Positions 1-6,854 of a DNA stretch of 64,000 nucleotides are shown here, one piece after another. The DNA comes from Pseudomonadota bacterium (GTDB lineage: Bacteria; Pseudomonadota; Gammaproteobacteria; Burkholderiales; Burkholderiaceae_F): NCBI GenBank assembly GCA_021842465.1, contig JAKBZN010000002.1:1-64000 (forward strand), written 5' to 3'. The notes under the pieces were generated by a model that worked only from the letters and a program-made list of their open reading frames with translations, searched no databases and had not been told where the DNA came from. Numbering within the stretch: the stretch's first letter is position 1; each line of letters begins with the position of its first letter. The translations under genes and the position numbers were made by a program.

Positions 1-46
1 CGGCCACATGCTGCTCCCACTTCGCCCGTCCTTCCGCTTCGTCCAT
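1..46 (-). CDS. Start of an IS66-type accessory transposition protein (TnpA-like), cut by the window edge
   Basis: Only the first 15 residues are visible: MDEAEGRAKWEQHVA. The start ATG is at 44-46 and sits 6 nt after a strong AAGGAG ribosome binding site. The Ala/Glu/Trp-rich opening with an R-x-x-W-E-x-H pattern is like the N-terminus of the small first ORF of IS66-family elements, which precedes a helix-turn-helix. The assignment depends on context (terminus at 127) and too little is present for certainty. Confidence 0.4.
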   Translation of the reverse strand, partial: MDEAEGRAKWEQHVA

Positions 47-127
47 CCGTCGCTCCTTCGTGGTGAAAAGCAACGATGTACGCCGGCCCCAATCACGAGG
101 GAAGAACGTGCTCTACTGACCGCTTAC
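1..127 (-). mobile_element. Left end of an IS66-family-like insertion sequence (partial)
   Basis: Read on the minus strand, the segment ending at 127 starts GTAAGCGGTCAG, which resembles the GTAAGC-type termini of IS66-family elements. About 80 bases further in, a good ribosome binding site (AAGGAG) precedes an ORF entering the window edge. The rest of the element lies outside, so the other inverted repeat and the 8-bp target duplication typical of the family cannot be seen. The family call is inference from terminus plus ORF start. Confidence 0.5.
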
Positions 128-1523
128 GAAAAGCCCTCGCGTCGATGACGGAGGGCTTGTCTTGAGGGTGATCGCTCTGGGGCGTGGGCCCAATTTTCCG
201 CGGACGAGAGCTTTCGCGCGTGAAAGCACCGGCCGATCTGCTAATAATTCAGCTTTCCGGCAATCTGAAATGGCAAGGTGGCGGTTGCTAACCTCTGGGG
301 TGCGCGCCGCAAATTTCGCGACCGGCTCCCTCGAGATTGGATGCTCTTCCCCACCACTGATGCGGCATGCAAAATTTGTCGACGGACTTTATTTGGCACG
401 AATTGACCGCCAGGGAGGTTTTCCGATCTTTCGACGGACTTTACTCCGTTGACGAAGTCGTGAAAAATCAATCCGTTAAAGACCGAATCTTCGACGGACT
501 TTATTTTCCGCCATCAGGTCGCGAATAATAAAGTTCCGAAACTGCTAATAAAGTTCCGAAATTTGAATGGGTGACGACGTAATTAAGTTCCGAAATGGAT
601 GTTCCGGCCAAGTAAATTCGCAAACTGGTGAGGGCGGAAAATGAAGTTCGTCGGGAGCCCTTCATAATGCGGAACGCGGACTGGCGCATCAGGAGGAAAG
701 ATCTATCCTAGCCGGGCGGCTAGCCCCATGCGGGGTTTCCCCGTGAGGCGCTCGGGTTGGTCTTTCGCCGCCACTTAGCGTGTATCGCGGGTCGACGCCA
801 GCAGCCTCCCTGCCTTGAGGGGACTTTGGGGACCAATCCACTCGACCATCTCCGTTCGACCCGATCCGGCTTTTCAAGGTGGTATTGGTTCAGCAGCCGG
901 TATCCAAGTGAAGCGGTCGCCCACCACGCCCGATCAGGGACGGCACGTCGGCCATTCCGGAATTGGGAGCCGGCGGGCAGCGCAGCGGCAAAGCGGCGGA
1001 AAGCCGCCGCCCAAGGGCCCGAGTGATTTGCGCTTCGGCGACGCCCGCTTTCGGGCATCACGCCGAAACCTGGACCCGACCCAATCCGGTCCCCGACGGT
1101 CTCCATAGACCGGTCGCGCGCGCTCCACAGCGGACGTTCTGTCCGCTTGACATTGCCATGATCTCGTTGTGGAATTGAAAAATAATAACGCTACCCTTCG
1201 TGCCAATTCTGCAGCAAACATAGCCGCACGGGTTCCTCCGCGGTTGGTGTCGTATCAGCAGCCCCCGCAAGTCCAGTATTTTGTCCGCCATCCGAGTTTG
1301 CGATGCCGCGGCAGGAAGTACGCAGCAAGCAGTGACGCAGTTGGATCGTCGCACGCATCTTCGTGCGTATCGATTCGTGGTTCAACACGTCGTCGTTTGA
1401 CAAAAGCGTGCTGCGTTTGCGCAGCCAAAAACTTAGATCGGAACCGTGAATCGCTCCTGTACCGCTGCAGCATTCGCCATGCTCCCTTCACGGACCCACA
1501 GAAATGCCTGAAGGACCAAAGTT
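128..1523. other. Long region without a convincing gene
   Basis: Several overlapping ORFs of 60-180 codons exist on both strands, but none has a recognisable domain, a good ribosome binding site and sensible composition together. 239-655 holds the iteron cluster described separately. 700-1110 is GC-rich, with a small hairpin near 722-745 (CCCCATGCGGGG) and overlapping open frames on both strands that look like non-coding or decayed mobile DNA. 1110-1523 is lower in GC. I see no RNA gene here. Confidence 0.5.
239..655. repeat. Cluster of short iterons in two opposite orientations (possible transposase binding sites)
   Basis: Three copies read TCGACGGACTTTAtT on the plus strand (about 379-393, 431-445 and 491-505). 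Three copies read TAATaAAGTTCCGAAA in the other orientation (about 526-541, 546-561 and 580-595). The reverse complement of the first type, AATAAAGTCCGTCGA, resembles the second, so the two sets face each other across about 20 bp. Degenerate copies occur near 239-258, 610-624 and 640-655. Spacing is irregular (20-61 bp). Such arrays are seen at ends of transposons whose transposase binds several sites (IS21, Tn7 and Mu relatives), but no transposase gene remains. Confidence 0.55.
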
Positions 1524-1919
1524 ATGTCACTCATTTCATCTTGTTTTTCGCTTTACGACAATGCAGAGAAAAAAAAGCGACTCTGGTTTCTGTTTTTTTT
1601 TCCTCCTTTTCCCTGGACGTTGGCGCTCTTCTTGGTGGAATCCAACAAGTACATCATGCCCAAGGTGATACCCAAGGGGCACTTCTCATGGCCAATCCTT
1701 GTCTTGTCGGCGTTTTCTTTTGAGTTAGCCATCGGGTTGGTGGCTGTAGGTCTCCTCGTGCCATTTTTCGCTGCCTGGTTGGAGATGGCGGCACGAAGAG
1801 CAAAAAGCATCAATTCATACAATGCCATTGCACTTGTTGGAATCGCGTGGGTTATGGTCTCATGGTTAATTTTCGGCAGGGTAGTTGCTAAATATTGTGT
1901 GTCACTGCTATTCGGTTAA
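1524..1919 (+). CDS. Hypothetical membrane protein, low-GC accessory gene
   Basis: I do not recognise this 131-residue protein. It has three hydrophobic stretches likely to span the membrane: roughly residues 22-42 (Phe/Leu/Pro-rich, after a KKKR patch), 58-85 and 103-126. A loop between them carries AARRAKS. A GAAGGACC sequence upstream is a plausible ribosome binding site. The gene is clearly poorer in GC than the housekeeping genes further on and lies between an IS66 end and a toxin-antitoxin pair, which suggests acquired DNA. No function can be inferred. Confidence 0.5.
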   Translation: MSLISSCFSLYDNAEKKKRLWFLFFFPPFPWTLALFLVESNKYIMPKVIPKGHFSWPILVLSAFSFELAIGLVAVGLLVPFFAAWLEMAARRAKSINSYNAIALVGIAWVMVSWLIFGRVVAKYCVSLLFG

Positions 1920-2035
1920 AGTGGCTCAGGAATCGCGGAGAACGAGTATTTATGCGGATTTCCAGGCATTTTGGTGTCACGCTTCCAATGTGACCCGCGA
2001 TGTCGAAAGTCCCTCAATAGTATGAAGGTGAGCTA

Positions 2036-2155
2036 ATGAATTCTCGCTGGGTGCTCGTGCGGTGGCGCCGCTGGCGATGGGTTGAGAATCATTCGCTTCG
2101 CATTATTCCGGATCCCATCGACCCAGAAATCTCTTTGCGTGTTCGCGCCGACTGA
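2036..2155 (+). CDS. Possible small Arg/Trp-rich protein of 39 residues
   Basis: This short ORF starts MNSRWVLVRWRRWRWVENH and is preceded by AAGGTGAG about 4 nt before the ATG, a good ribosome binding site for its length. It is rich in Arg and Trp in the first half. There is no homology I can name. It may be a genuine small gene or a chance ORF in an accessory region; the ribosome binding site is the only positive evidence. Confidence 0.28.
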   Translation: MNSRWVLVRWRRWRWVENHSLRIIPDPIDPEISLRVRAD

Positions 2156-2353
2156 AAAATGAGCAGATTCGCCATGGTATGCCGGTCATCGAGTGACCAG
2201 CAAGCAACCCAGCTCTTGCAGCAAGATCAACCTCTCACCCGCGATCGTGCTGATCACGGGCAGGTCGGCGCGTCTGGTCAAACTCCGCGCGGCCGCAACA
2301 CGCTGGAGCTGCAACCGTGGTGGCCGAGCGGGGGAAACTGGGCACGAACCGCC

Positions 2354-2545
2354 ATGGCTACGAAGGGGTTGGCGATGGGCGCCCTGGTGGTCATGGCCGA
2401 TTGCGCTGCGAGGGTCTACGGAATCCCGCGGCGCACGGCCGCGCGGCGTCGGTTGATGGGATATTTCGTCGGGCCCTGGATCGCGCTCGCGCTCGTGGGG
2501 TTGGTGGTCGGCATCATCCTCGGTCTGCTGCACCGGCACGGATGA
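2354..2545 (+). CDS. Possible small membrane protein
   Basis: The frame is open from 2159, but only its last part looks protein-like. From the internal ATG at 2354 it gives 63 residues with one clear C-terminal membrane segment (GYFVGPWIALALVGLVVGII) after an Arg-rich stretch (IPRRTAARRRL). The upstream part of the frame is low-complexity and looks like a shadow. No good ribosome binding site is seen at 2354. Function unknown; it could be the remnant of a longer gene. Confidence 0.3.
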   Translation: MATKGLAMGALVVMADCAARVYGIPRRTAARRRLMGYFVGPWIALALVGLVVGIILGLLHRHG

Positions 2546-2823
2546 CGCCTCGATCAAGCGGCGGTGGATTTGGCACGCCGTTTTTGAATACGCCTATCGT
2601 GATAATCCTTCTTATTCATGTCGTCAGGCAGGTTTCAGAGTGGACCAGCCCTTCAGGCGTCCGGTCCGGAGATAGCGTGCCCGACCGGTTATGGCCGGGC
2701 CCGGGCGCCCGCCGCGCCCGGTTTCCGGCGCCGAAATTTTCGCTACTGTACCGAAGCATTGAGGTCCGCGGGAGAGTTCGTGCCAATTTTCACGGCCGCT
2801 TTCTCGGAGAGCGCCCGGAGGCG

Positions 2824-3052
2824 ATGGACGGCGCCCGGGTGGTGATGTGCCACTACCCGCTGCCATCGCGGCACCGTACCATCGGCAGAGCGTACATGCT
2901 GCATGGTCGCAGCCACAACACGATTCCGTTCGACACGTATCGTGGACAGCGACGCGATGTCGGAGTCGATGCGCAGAGCTATACACCGGTCTCCTGGAAG
3001 GAAATTCAGAAGAATCTGGATGCGGTCGCCGCCATGGATGCGCGGGTATCGG
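2824..3052 (+). pseudogene. C-terminal fragment of a calcineurin-like metallophosphoesterase
   Basis: The frame reads VVMCHYPLPSRHRTIGRAY, then MLHGRSHNTIP, then RRDVGVDAQSYTPVSWKEI. This matches the last third of single-domain metallophosphoesterases, which have a metal-binding H-Y-P motif, an H-G-H-S-H motif and a D-V-G-V-D motif followed by P-(I/V)-S. The N-terminal metal motifs (GDxH and GNHD) are absent upstream in any frame, and HGHSH has become HGRSH, so it should be inactive. The fragment ends where the toxin-antitoxin promoter region begins. I read it as a decayed gene interrupted by acquisition of that module. Confidence 0.6.
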
Positions 3053-3053
3053 A

Positions 3054-3416
3054 ATGGACAGCTTGCGCAGAGCGAAGAGAAATCTTGACGCATTGTATTC
3101 GATCGAATACAATGATTTTACGTACTCGATCAAGCCTCTTCCCGAATTTTCGCAATGGCTTGCTGAGATCAAAGACGGCATGACGAAGCGACGGTTGGCT
3201 CGTCGACTGGAAAAGGCGCAACTCGGAAACCTGGGAGACGTAAAAGCGATCGGCGAAGGCGTGTTCGAGATGCGCGAACACTTCGGACCTGGCTGGCGCA
3301 TGTACTACGCGAAGCGCGGCGCGATCCTGATCGTGATGCTGGGCGGTGGCGAAAAATCCACGCAAGCCGGCGATATTGCCAAGGCTCTACATCTGGCCGC
3401 CACGTTGGAGGATTAA
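3054..3416 (+). CDS. RelE/HigB-like (Gp49 type) toxin of a type II toxin-antitoxin module; start uncertain
   Basis: From about 3117 the frame encodes a typical small RNase-type toxin of the phage Gp49/HigB-like family: YSIKPLPEFSQWL, then RLARRLEKAQLGNLGDVKAI, GEGVFEMREHFGPGWRMYY and GGGEKSTQAGDIAKA. These proteins usually cut mRNA on ribosomes when free of antitoxin. The only in-frame ATG upstream is 3054, which would place the promoter and operator inside the gene. The family normally starts right where ATGATTTT occurs at 3112, but that ATG is one base out of frame. The gene could use a non-standard start or carry a one-base loss. The antitoxin gene follows after 3 bp. Confidence 0.75.
   Translation: MDSLRRAKRNLDALYSIEYNDFTYSIKPLPEFSQWLAEIKDGMTKRRLARRLEKAQLGNLGDVKAIGEGVFEMREHFGPGWRMYYAKRGAILIVMLGGGEKSTQAGDIAKALHLAATLED
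3085..3113 (+). promoter_or_regulatory. Sigma-70-like promoter overlapping a perfect 22-bp palindrome (likely toxin-antitoxin operator)
   Basis: TTGACG at 3085-3090 and TACAAT at 3108-3113 are separated by 17 nt. The interval 3092-3113 is a perfect palindrome with half-sites ATTGTATTCGA and TCGAATACAAT, covering the spacer and the -10 box. Antitoxins of this type usually autorepress by binding palindromes over their own promoter, so this is the expected operator for the pair downstream. Confidence 0.65.
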
Positions 3417-3419
3417 GCG

Positions 3420-3719
3420 ATGAGCAAGAAAGTCAAGGTTTCCGATTTGCCGGAGTTTGATGTCACCGAATACCTGGATAGCCCGGAAGCGCTGGCCGAG
3501 TACCTGACCGTCGTCATGGAAGAAAACGACCCCGCTGCGCTGGCTCAGGCGCTCGGAACCATCGCCCGCGCTCGCGGCATGACGGAGATCGCGAAAGCGG
3601 CCGGACTGGGCCGTGAAGCGCTGTACAAGGCGCTTCGCCCTGATGCACATCCGCGCTTCGATACTGTGAACCGCGTATGCACTGCGCTCGGCGTAAAACT
3701 GGTGGCGCAGCCCGTATAG
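3420..3719 (+). CDS. Antitoxin of the addiction module (HigA-like, helix-turn-helix)
   Basis: This 99-residue protein belongs to the probable addiction-module antidote family. It begins with a short basic tail, then the conserved FDVTEYLDSPEALAEYL segment, and a helix-turn-helix in the C-terminal half (MTEIAKAAGLGREALYKAL), ending RFDTVNRVCTALGVKLVAQP. It should bind and neutralise the toxin encoded 3 bp upstream and repress the operon through the palindrome at 3092-3113. The order toxin first, antitoxin second is normal for this subclass. Frame, start and family are clear. Confidence 0.88.
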   Translation: MSKKVKVSDLPEFDVTEYLDSPEALAEYLTVVMEENDPAALAQALGTIARARGMTEIAKAAGLGREALYKALRPDAHPRFDTVNRVCTALGVKLVAQPV

Positions 3720-3796
3720 ATGGCAATTTGCTGGCCCGCAAGGACAGCTCATCGCCGCATTGCCGCCCCGATGCCCGGCGGCAACGATGTCCGGTC

Positions 3797-4014
3797 TGGC
3801 CGAGAACCAGACATGTAGCCTGCAGGACCAGATTCAAGCAGTGGTGTTGCGCGTTGACCCTCACCCCCGCCCTCTCCCGCACGCGGGAGAGGGGGAACGC
3901 AAGCGCGGCGACCTCGACATTGCCAACTCGGATGCCTGCAAACCGGGCTTCTGCTCAGGCCGAGAACCGGATAGGTAGCCTGCAGGACTAGATTCCAGCA
4001 CTTGTATTGCGCGC
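3797..4014. repeat. Pair of 57-bp direct repeats flanking a REP-like hairpin
   Basis: 3797-3853 and 3958-4014 are near-identical: both run GGCCGAGAACC, then GTAGCCTGCAGGAC, AGATTC and AGCA, and end TTGCGCG, offset by about 160 bp. Between them 3870-3893 forms an 11-bp perfect stem (CCCTCTCCCGC / GCGGGAGAGGG) with a 2-nt loop inside a CCTCACCCCCGCCCTCTCCC context. That is a common proteobacterial repetitive extragenic palindrome type. 3720-4058 contains no gene; it lies between the 3' ends of the antitoxin gene and moeB, so the hairpin may also aid termination. Confidence 0.6.
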
Positions 4015-4058
4015 GTCCCCGCCCCCTCTTCCGCGCACCCGGTTCCCGCGCTGATGCC

Positions 4059-4805
4059 TCAACCGCCGCAGACCCCGCAGCGCGGATCGCGCGCGAAGCG
4101 CAGTTCCTGGAACCCTCCCCGCAGTGCGTCGAACCGGATCAGCCGCCCGCTCGAGGGCGACCCGGCGCCGGCCAGGATCTTGATCGCTTCGCCGGCCTGC
4201 AGGGAGCCGATCACGCCGGTCAGCGGCGCGAACACTCCGGTGGTCGCGCAGGGTTCGTCCTCGCCCTGCGCATCCTCGGGGAAGAGGCAGGCGTAACACG
4301 GGCTTTGCGGATCGCGGAAGTCAAACACGGCGAGCTGTCCCGCGAAGCCGCTCGCCGCACCCGACACCAGAGGAATCTTCGCCGCGCGGCAGGCGCGGTT
4401 GGCGGCGTAGCGCGTGGCGCGATTGTCGGAACAATCGACGACGACATCGACGTCCGGCAGCGCATCGGCGAGATTGGCCGCCGTCGCCCGCTCGCCATGC
4501 GCTTCGATGCGCACCTCGGGATTGAGCGCCGCAAGCGCCGCGCGCGCCGACTCGACCTTCGGCATGCCGAGCCGATCGGTCGTGTGCAGGATCTGGCGTT
4601 GCAGGTTCGTGAGGTCGACGCGATCGGCGTCGAACAGGACCAGCCGGCCCACGCCCGCCGCGGCGAGATAGATCGCCGCCGGCGAGCCCAGGCCGCCCGC
4701 GCCGATCACGAGCGCGCACGACGCCCGCAGGCGCTCCTGCCCTTCGACGCCGATCTCGTCGAGCAGGATGTGGCGCGAATAGCGAAGCAGCGTTTGGTCG
4801 TCCAT
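4059..4805 (-). CDS. moeB: Molybdopterin-synthase adenylyltransferase (MoeB/ThiF family)
   Basis: MoeB activates the C-terminal glycine of MoaD by adenylation in molybdenum cofactor synthesis. Related ThiF enzymes do the same for ThiS, so ThiF activity cannot be excluded. The 248-residue protein starts MDDQTLLRYSRHILL and has the nucleotide-binding GAGGLGSP near residue 38, the NLQRQ loop, and D-C-S-D-N near residue 125. Two CxxC zinc pairs are present (CYAC and the C-terminal CGVC), and the PCATTGVF segment carries the conserved cysteine. An in-frame extension upstream is GC-rich and not conserved, so the ATG at 4803-4805 is preferred. No moa or thi genes are adjacent. Confidence 0.9.
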   Translation of the reverse strand: MDDQTLLRYSRHILLDEIGVEGQERLRASCALVIGAGGLGSPAAIYLAAAGVGRLVLFDADRVDLTNLQRQILHTTDRLGMPKVESARAALAALNPEVRIEAHGERATAANLADALPDVDVVVDCSDNRATRYAANRACRAAKIPLVSGAASGFAGQLAVFDFRDPQSPCYACLFPEDAQGEDEPCATTGVFAPLTGVIGSLQAGEAIKILAGAGSPSSGRLIRFDALRGGFQELRFARDPRCGVCGG

Positions 4806-4985
4806 CGATGGCCGGGAAACCGATCCGCGAACCCGATGTCCGCGGCCCCGCGGACGATGCCGGATCGGCCCTGCTCCGCAGATTACCAAACCGGGCGGTG
4901 GCGAACCGGACGACCGGACCTCGCCTCCGGCATCCGCGCGCTTCGCACTTCCCTATAATCCGGCGAGCGACTGCATACCGACCCC

Positions 4986-5810
4986 ATGTCCACTCCCGCC
5001 CCTTCTGCGATCCACTTCCTCTCCGGCCTGCCGCGCTCCGGCTCCACGCTGCTGACCGCGCTGCTGCGCCAGAATCCGCGCTTCCACGCCGACATCACCA
5101 GTCCGCTCTACACGATGGTGACCGCGATGGCGCAGAAGATGAGCGACGAGACCGAGTACGGAACGTTCTTCACCGACGCGCGGCGCCAGGCCGTCATGCG
5201 GGGGCTCTTCGAAAGCTATTACCGCGACGCCGGAGCTGCCGTGGTCTTCGACAACAATCGCGGATGGTGCGGCATGCTGCCGGCGCTGGCGCAGCTCTTT
5301 CCGCAGACGCGCGTCATTGCCTGCGTGCGCGAGGTGGCCTGGATCATCGACAGCTTCGAGCGCATCCTGCGCCGCAATCCGTTCCGCCCGACGGTGTTGA
5401 CCGGATTCAAGCTCGACACCACCGTCTACACGCGGGCCAACGGCTTGGCGTCCCCGGGCGGATCGGTCGGCTTCGCCTACGAGAGCCTCAAAGAGGCGTT
5501 CTACGGCGAACACGCCGGGCGGCTGATGCTGCTGCAGTATGAAACGCTGACCCGCGAACCGGCTCGGGCGATGGCGGCGGTCTATCGCTTCCTCGGCGAA
5601 CCCGCGTTCGAGCACGATTTCGAGCGCGTCGAGTTCGAGGCGCTGGCGTTCGACGAACGGATGGGCGCCCCCGGCATGCACCGCATCACCGGGCGCGTGC
5701 GCATCAACGAACGGCCGTCGATCCTGCCCCCGGATCTCATCCGCCGCTGCGAAAACGATTCCTTCTGGCGCGATCCCGGCGCCAACCCGCATGGGGTGCT
5801 GATCGTCTGA
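4986..5810 (+). CDS. Sulfotransferase family protein
   Basis: The 274-residue protein opens with the PAPS-binding loop of cytosolic-type sulfotransferases, IHFLSGLPRSGSTLLTALLR near residue 10-29. It has the second conserved region R-V-I-A-C-V-R-E near 106-113 with the following serine in IIDSFERIL. Such enzymes transfer sulfate from PAPS to an acceptor; the acceptor here is unknown. The last third (YETLTREPARAMAAVYRFLGEP) is also typical. It stands alone between the divergent moeB and the convergent LuxR-type gene, so context gives no substrate clue. Confidence 0.85.
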   Translation: MSTPAPSAIHFLSGLPRSGSTLLTALLRQNPRFHADITSPLYTMVTAMAQKMSDETEYGTFFTDARRQAVMRGLFESYYRDAGAAVVFDNNRGWCGMLPALAQLFPQTRVIACVREVAWIIDSFERILRRNPFRPTVLTGFKLDTTVYTRANGLASPGGSVGFAYESLKEAFYGEHAGRLMLLQYETLTREPARAMAAVYRFLGEPAFEHDFERVEFEALAFDERMGAPGMHRITGRVRINERPSILPPDLIRRCENDSFWRDPGANPHGVLIV

Positions 5811-5856
5811 GGGCGCACCCGGCCCGGCCCACACCGCGGCGAACCGCGGCCGGCGT

Positions 5857-6783
5857 TCAGAGTTTCCCCAAGTTGTGCATGACCCGCGCGAACTCCCGCG
5901 GCTTGATCCCGCCGATCGCCCCCGGAATCTGGTTCTTGAATTTGCGGAAGTAGTAGCGGATCGCATCCACCGTGAGGCCGAGGCGGTCGGCGATTTCGTC
6001 GTCGGCCTCCCCCAGCAGCCCGGCTCGCAGCACGTCGGCTTCGCGCGGGGTGAACCGCATCGCGAGCAGCTCGTGGATGTAGGGGCGATATCGCAGCTCC
6101 ATCGCGATCGCGATGCGTTGCGCGGCATAGAACAGCGCGAACACGCCGGTGTCGGACGGCGGCGCGGAGAAGAACGCGAACAGGGCCCCGCGCGAAAGCC
6201 CGCCGCGCGCCGGCACCACCGCAAGACTCGACGCGTCGTCGGTCGCGTTGCGCCGCAGCCAGGTCTTGATGACGTCGGGATGGCGGATTTTCGAGTGGAT
6301 CCAGGAACAATGCTCCGCGATCGTTCCGATCAGCGGACGCCATTCCTGGCTCGCCCGCAGCAGCAGCGGATCGCGCTCGGCGATCATCGTCGCATACAGC
6401 CTTTGCAGGTCCGGCGACATGGTTCCGTGCATGCGTGGCGGAAGCGGGTCGAGTCCGGTGCAGCCGTGGTCGACCAGCACGCACAGGCACTGGCGCATCG
6501 GCACGATGCGGTCCAGACGCTCGCCCAGTTCCGGATCGAGCCGGTCGGAGCCCATGGTTTGCAGCGGCAGCATGAGATCGTCGATGCGCCGCCGAAGCTC
6601 GGAACTCAGGTGCGATGCCGGCTCGCGCCACGGCTCGGACCCGGCGTCGCGCCGGAGCACCGGATGGTCCGGGCGGTCTGCGGCCGGCCGCAGGGTCCGG
6701 CACGGGTCCGGGCGCGTGGCCTGCGGCACGCGGGAATGCAGGGGGGTGGGCTCGGCGAACTGCTTGGCAGACCAGGAAACCAC
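5857..6783 (-). CDS. LuxR-family transcriptional regulator
   Basis: This 308-residue protein ends in a LuxR/FixJ-type helix-turn-helix (MRFTPREADVLRAGLLGEAD, then EIADRLGLTVDAIRYYFRKF, roughly residues 240-285). The N-terminal 230 residues look like a ligand- or signal-sensing domain I cannot assign; there is no receiver aspartate pattern. The start is a GTG at 6781-6783 with a strong AAGGAG site about 6 nt upstream. It lies just downstream of, and in the same direction as, the hybrid kinase, 71 bp away, so the two may be co-transcribed and part of one signalling unit. The signal is unknown. Confidence 0.8.
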   Translation of the reverse strand: MVSWSAKQFAEPTPLHSRVPQATRPDPCRTLRPAADRPDHPVLRRDAGSEPWREPASHLSSELRRRIDDLMLPLQTMGSDRLDPELGERLDRIVPMRQCLCVLVDHGCTGLDPLPPRMHGTMSPDLQRLYATMIAERDPLLLRASQEWRPLIGTIAEHCSWIHSKIRHPDVIKTWLRRNATDDASSLAVVPARGGLSRGALFAFFSAPPSDTGVFALFYAAQRIAIAMELRYRPYIHELLAMRFTPREADVLRAGLLGEADDEIADRLGLTVDAIRYYFRKFKNQIPGAIGGIKPREFARVMHNLGKL

Positions 6784-6854
6784 GAGTCGCTCCTTCCGTT
6801 TTCGTATGCCGGATTCGAATGCTGCGGAGGATGTTGCAACCGACCGCCGGCGCG

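Noticed and set aside
162-471. ORFs of 96 and 76 codons over the iteron region
   Set aside because: They run through the iterons in unrelated frames and have no protein-like composition.
689-1178. Overlapping 60-130 codon ORFs on both strands
   Set aside because: They are mutual shadows in GC-rich DNA without ribosome binding sites or recognisable motifs; I could not assign them to a group II intron or transposase although the low-complexity look raised that idea.
1169-1723. 184-codon ORF
   Set aside because: Composition is random and it overlaps the better supported membrane ORF at 1524 in another frame.
5857-6783. Quorum-sensing LuxR with autoinducer domain
   Set aside because: The helix-turn-helix is clear, but the N-terminal region lacks the conserved Trp/Tyr/Asp pattern of acyl-homoserine lactone binding and no luxI is nearby.
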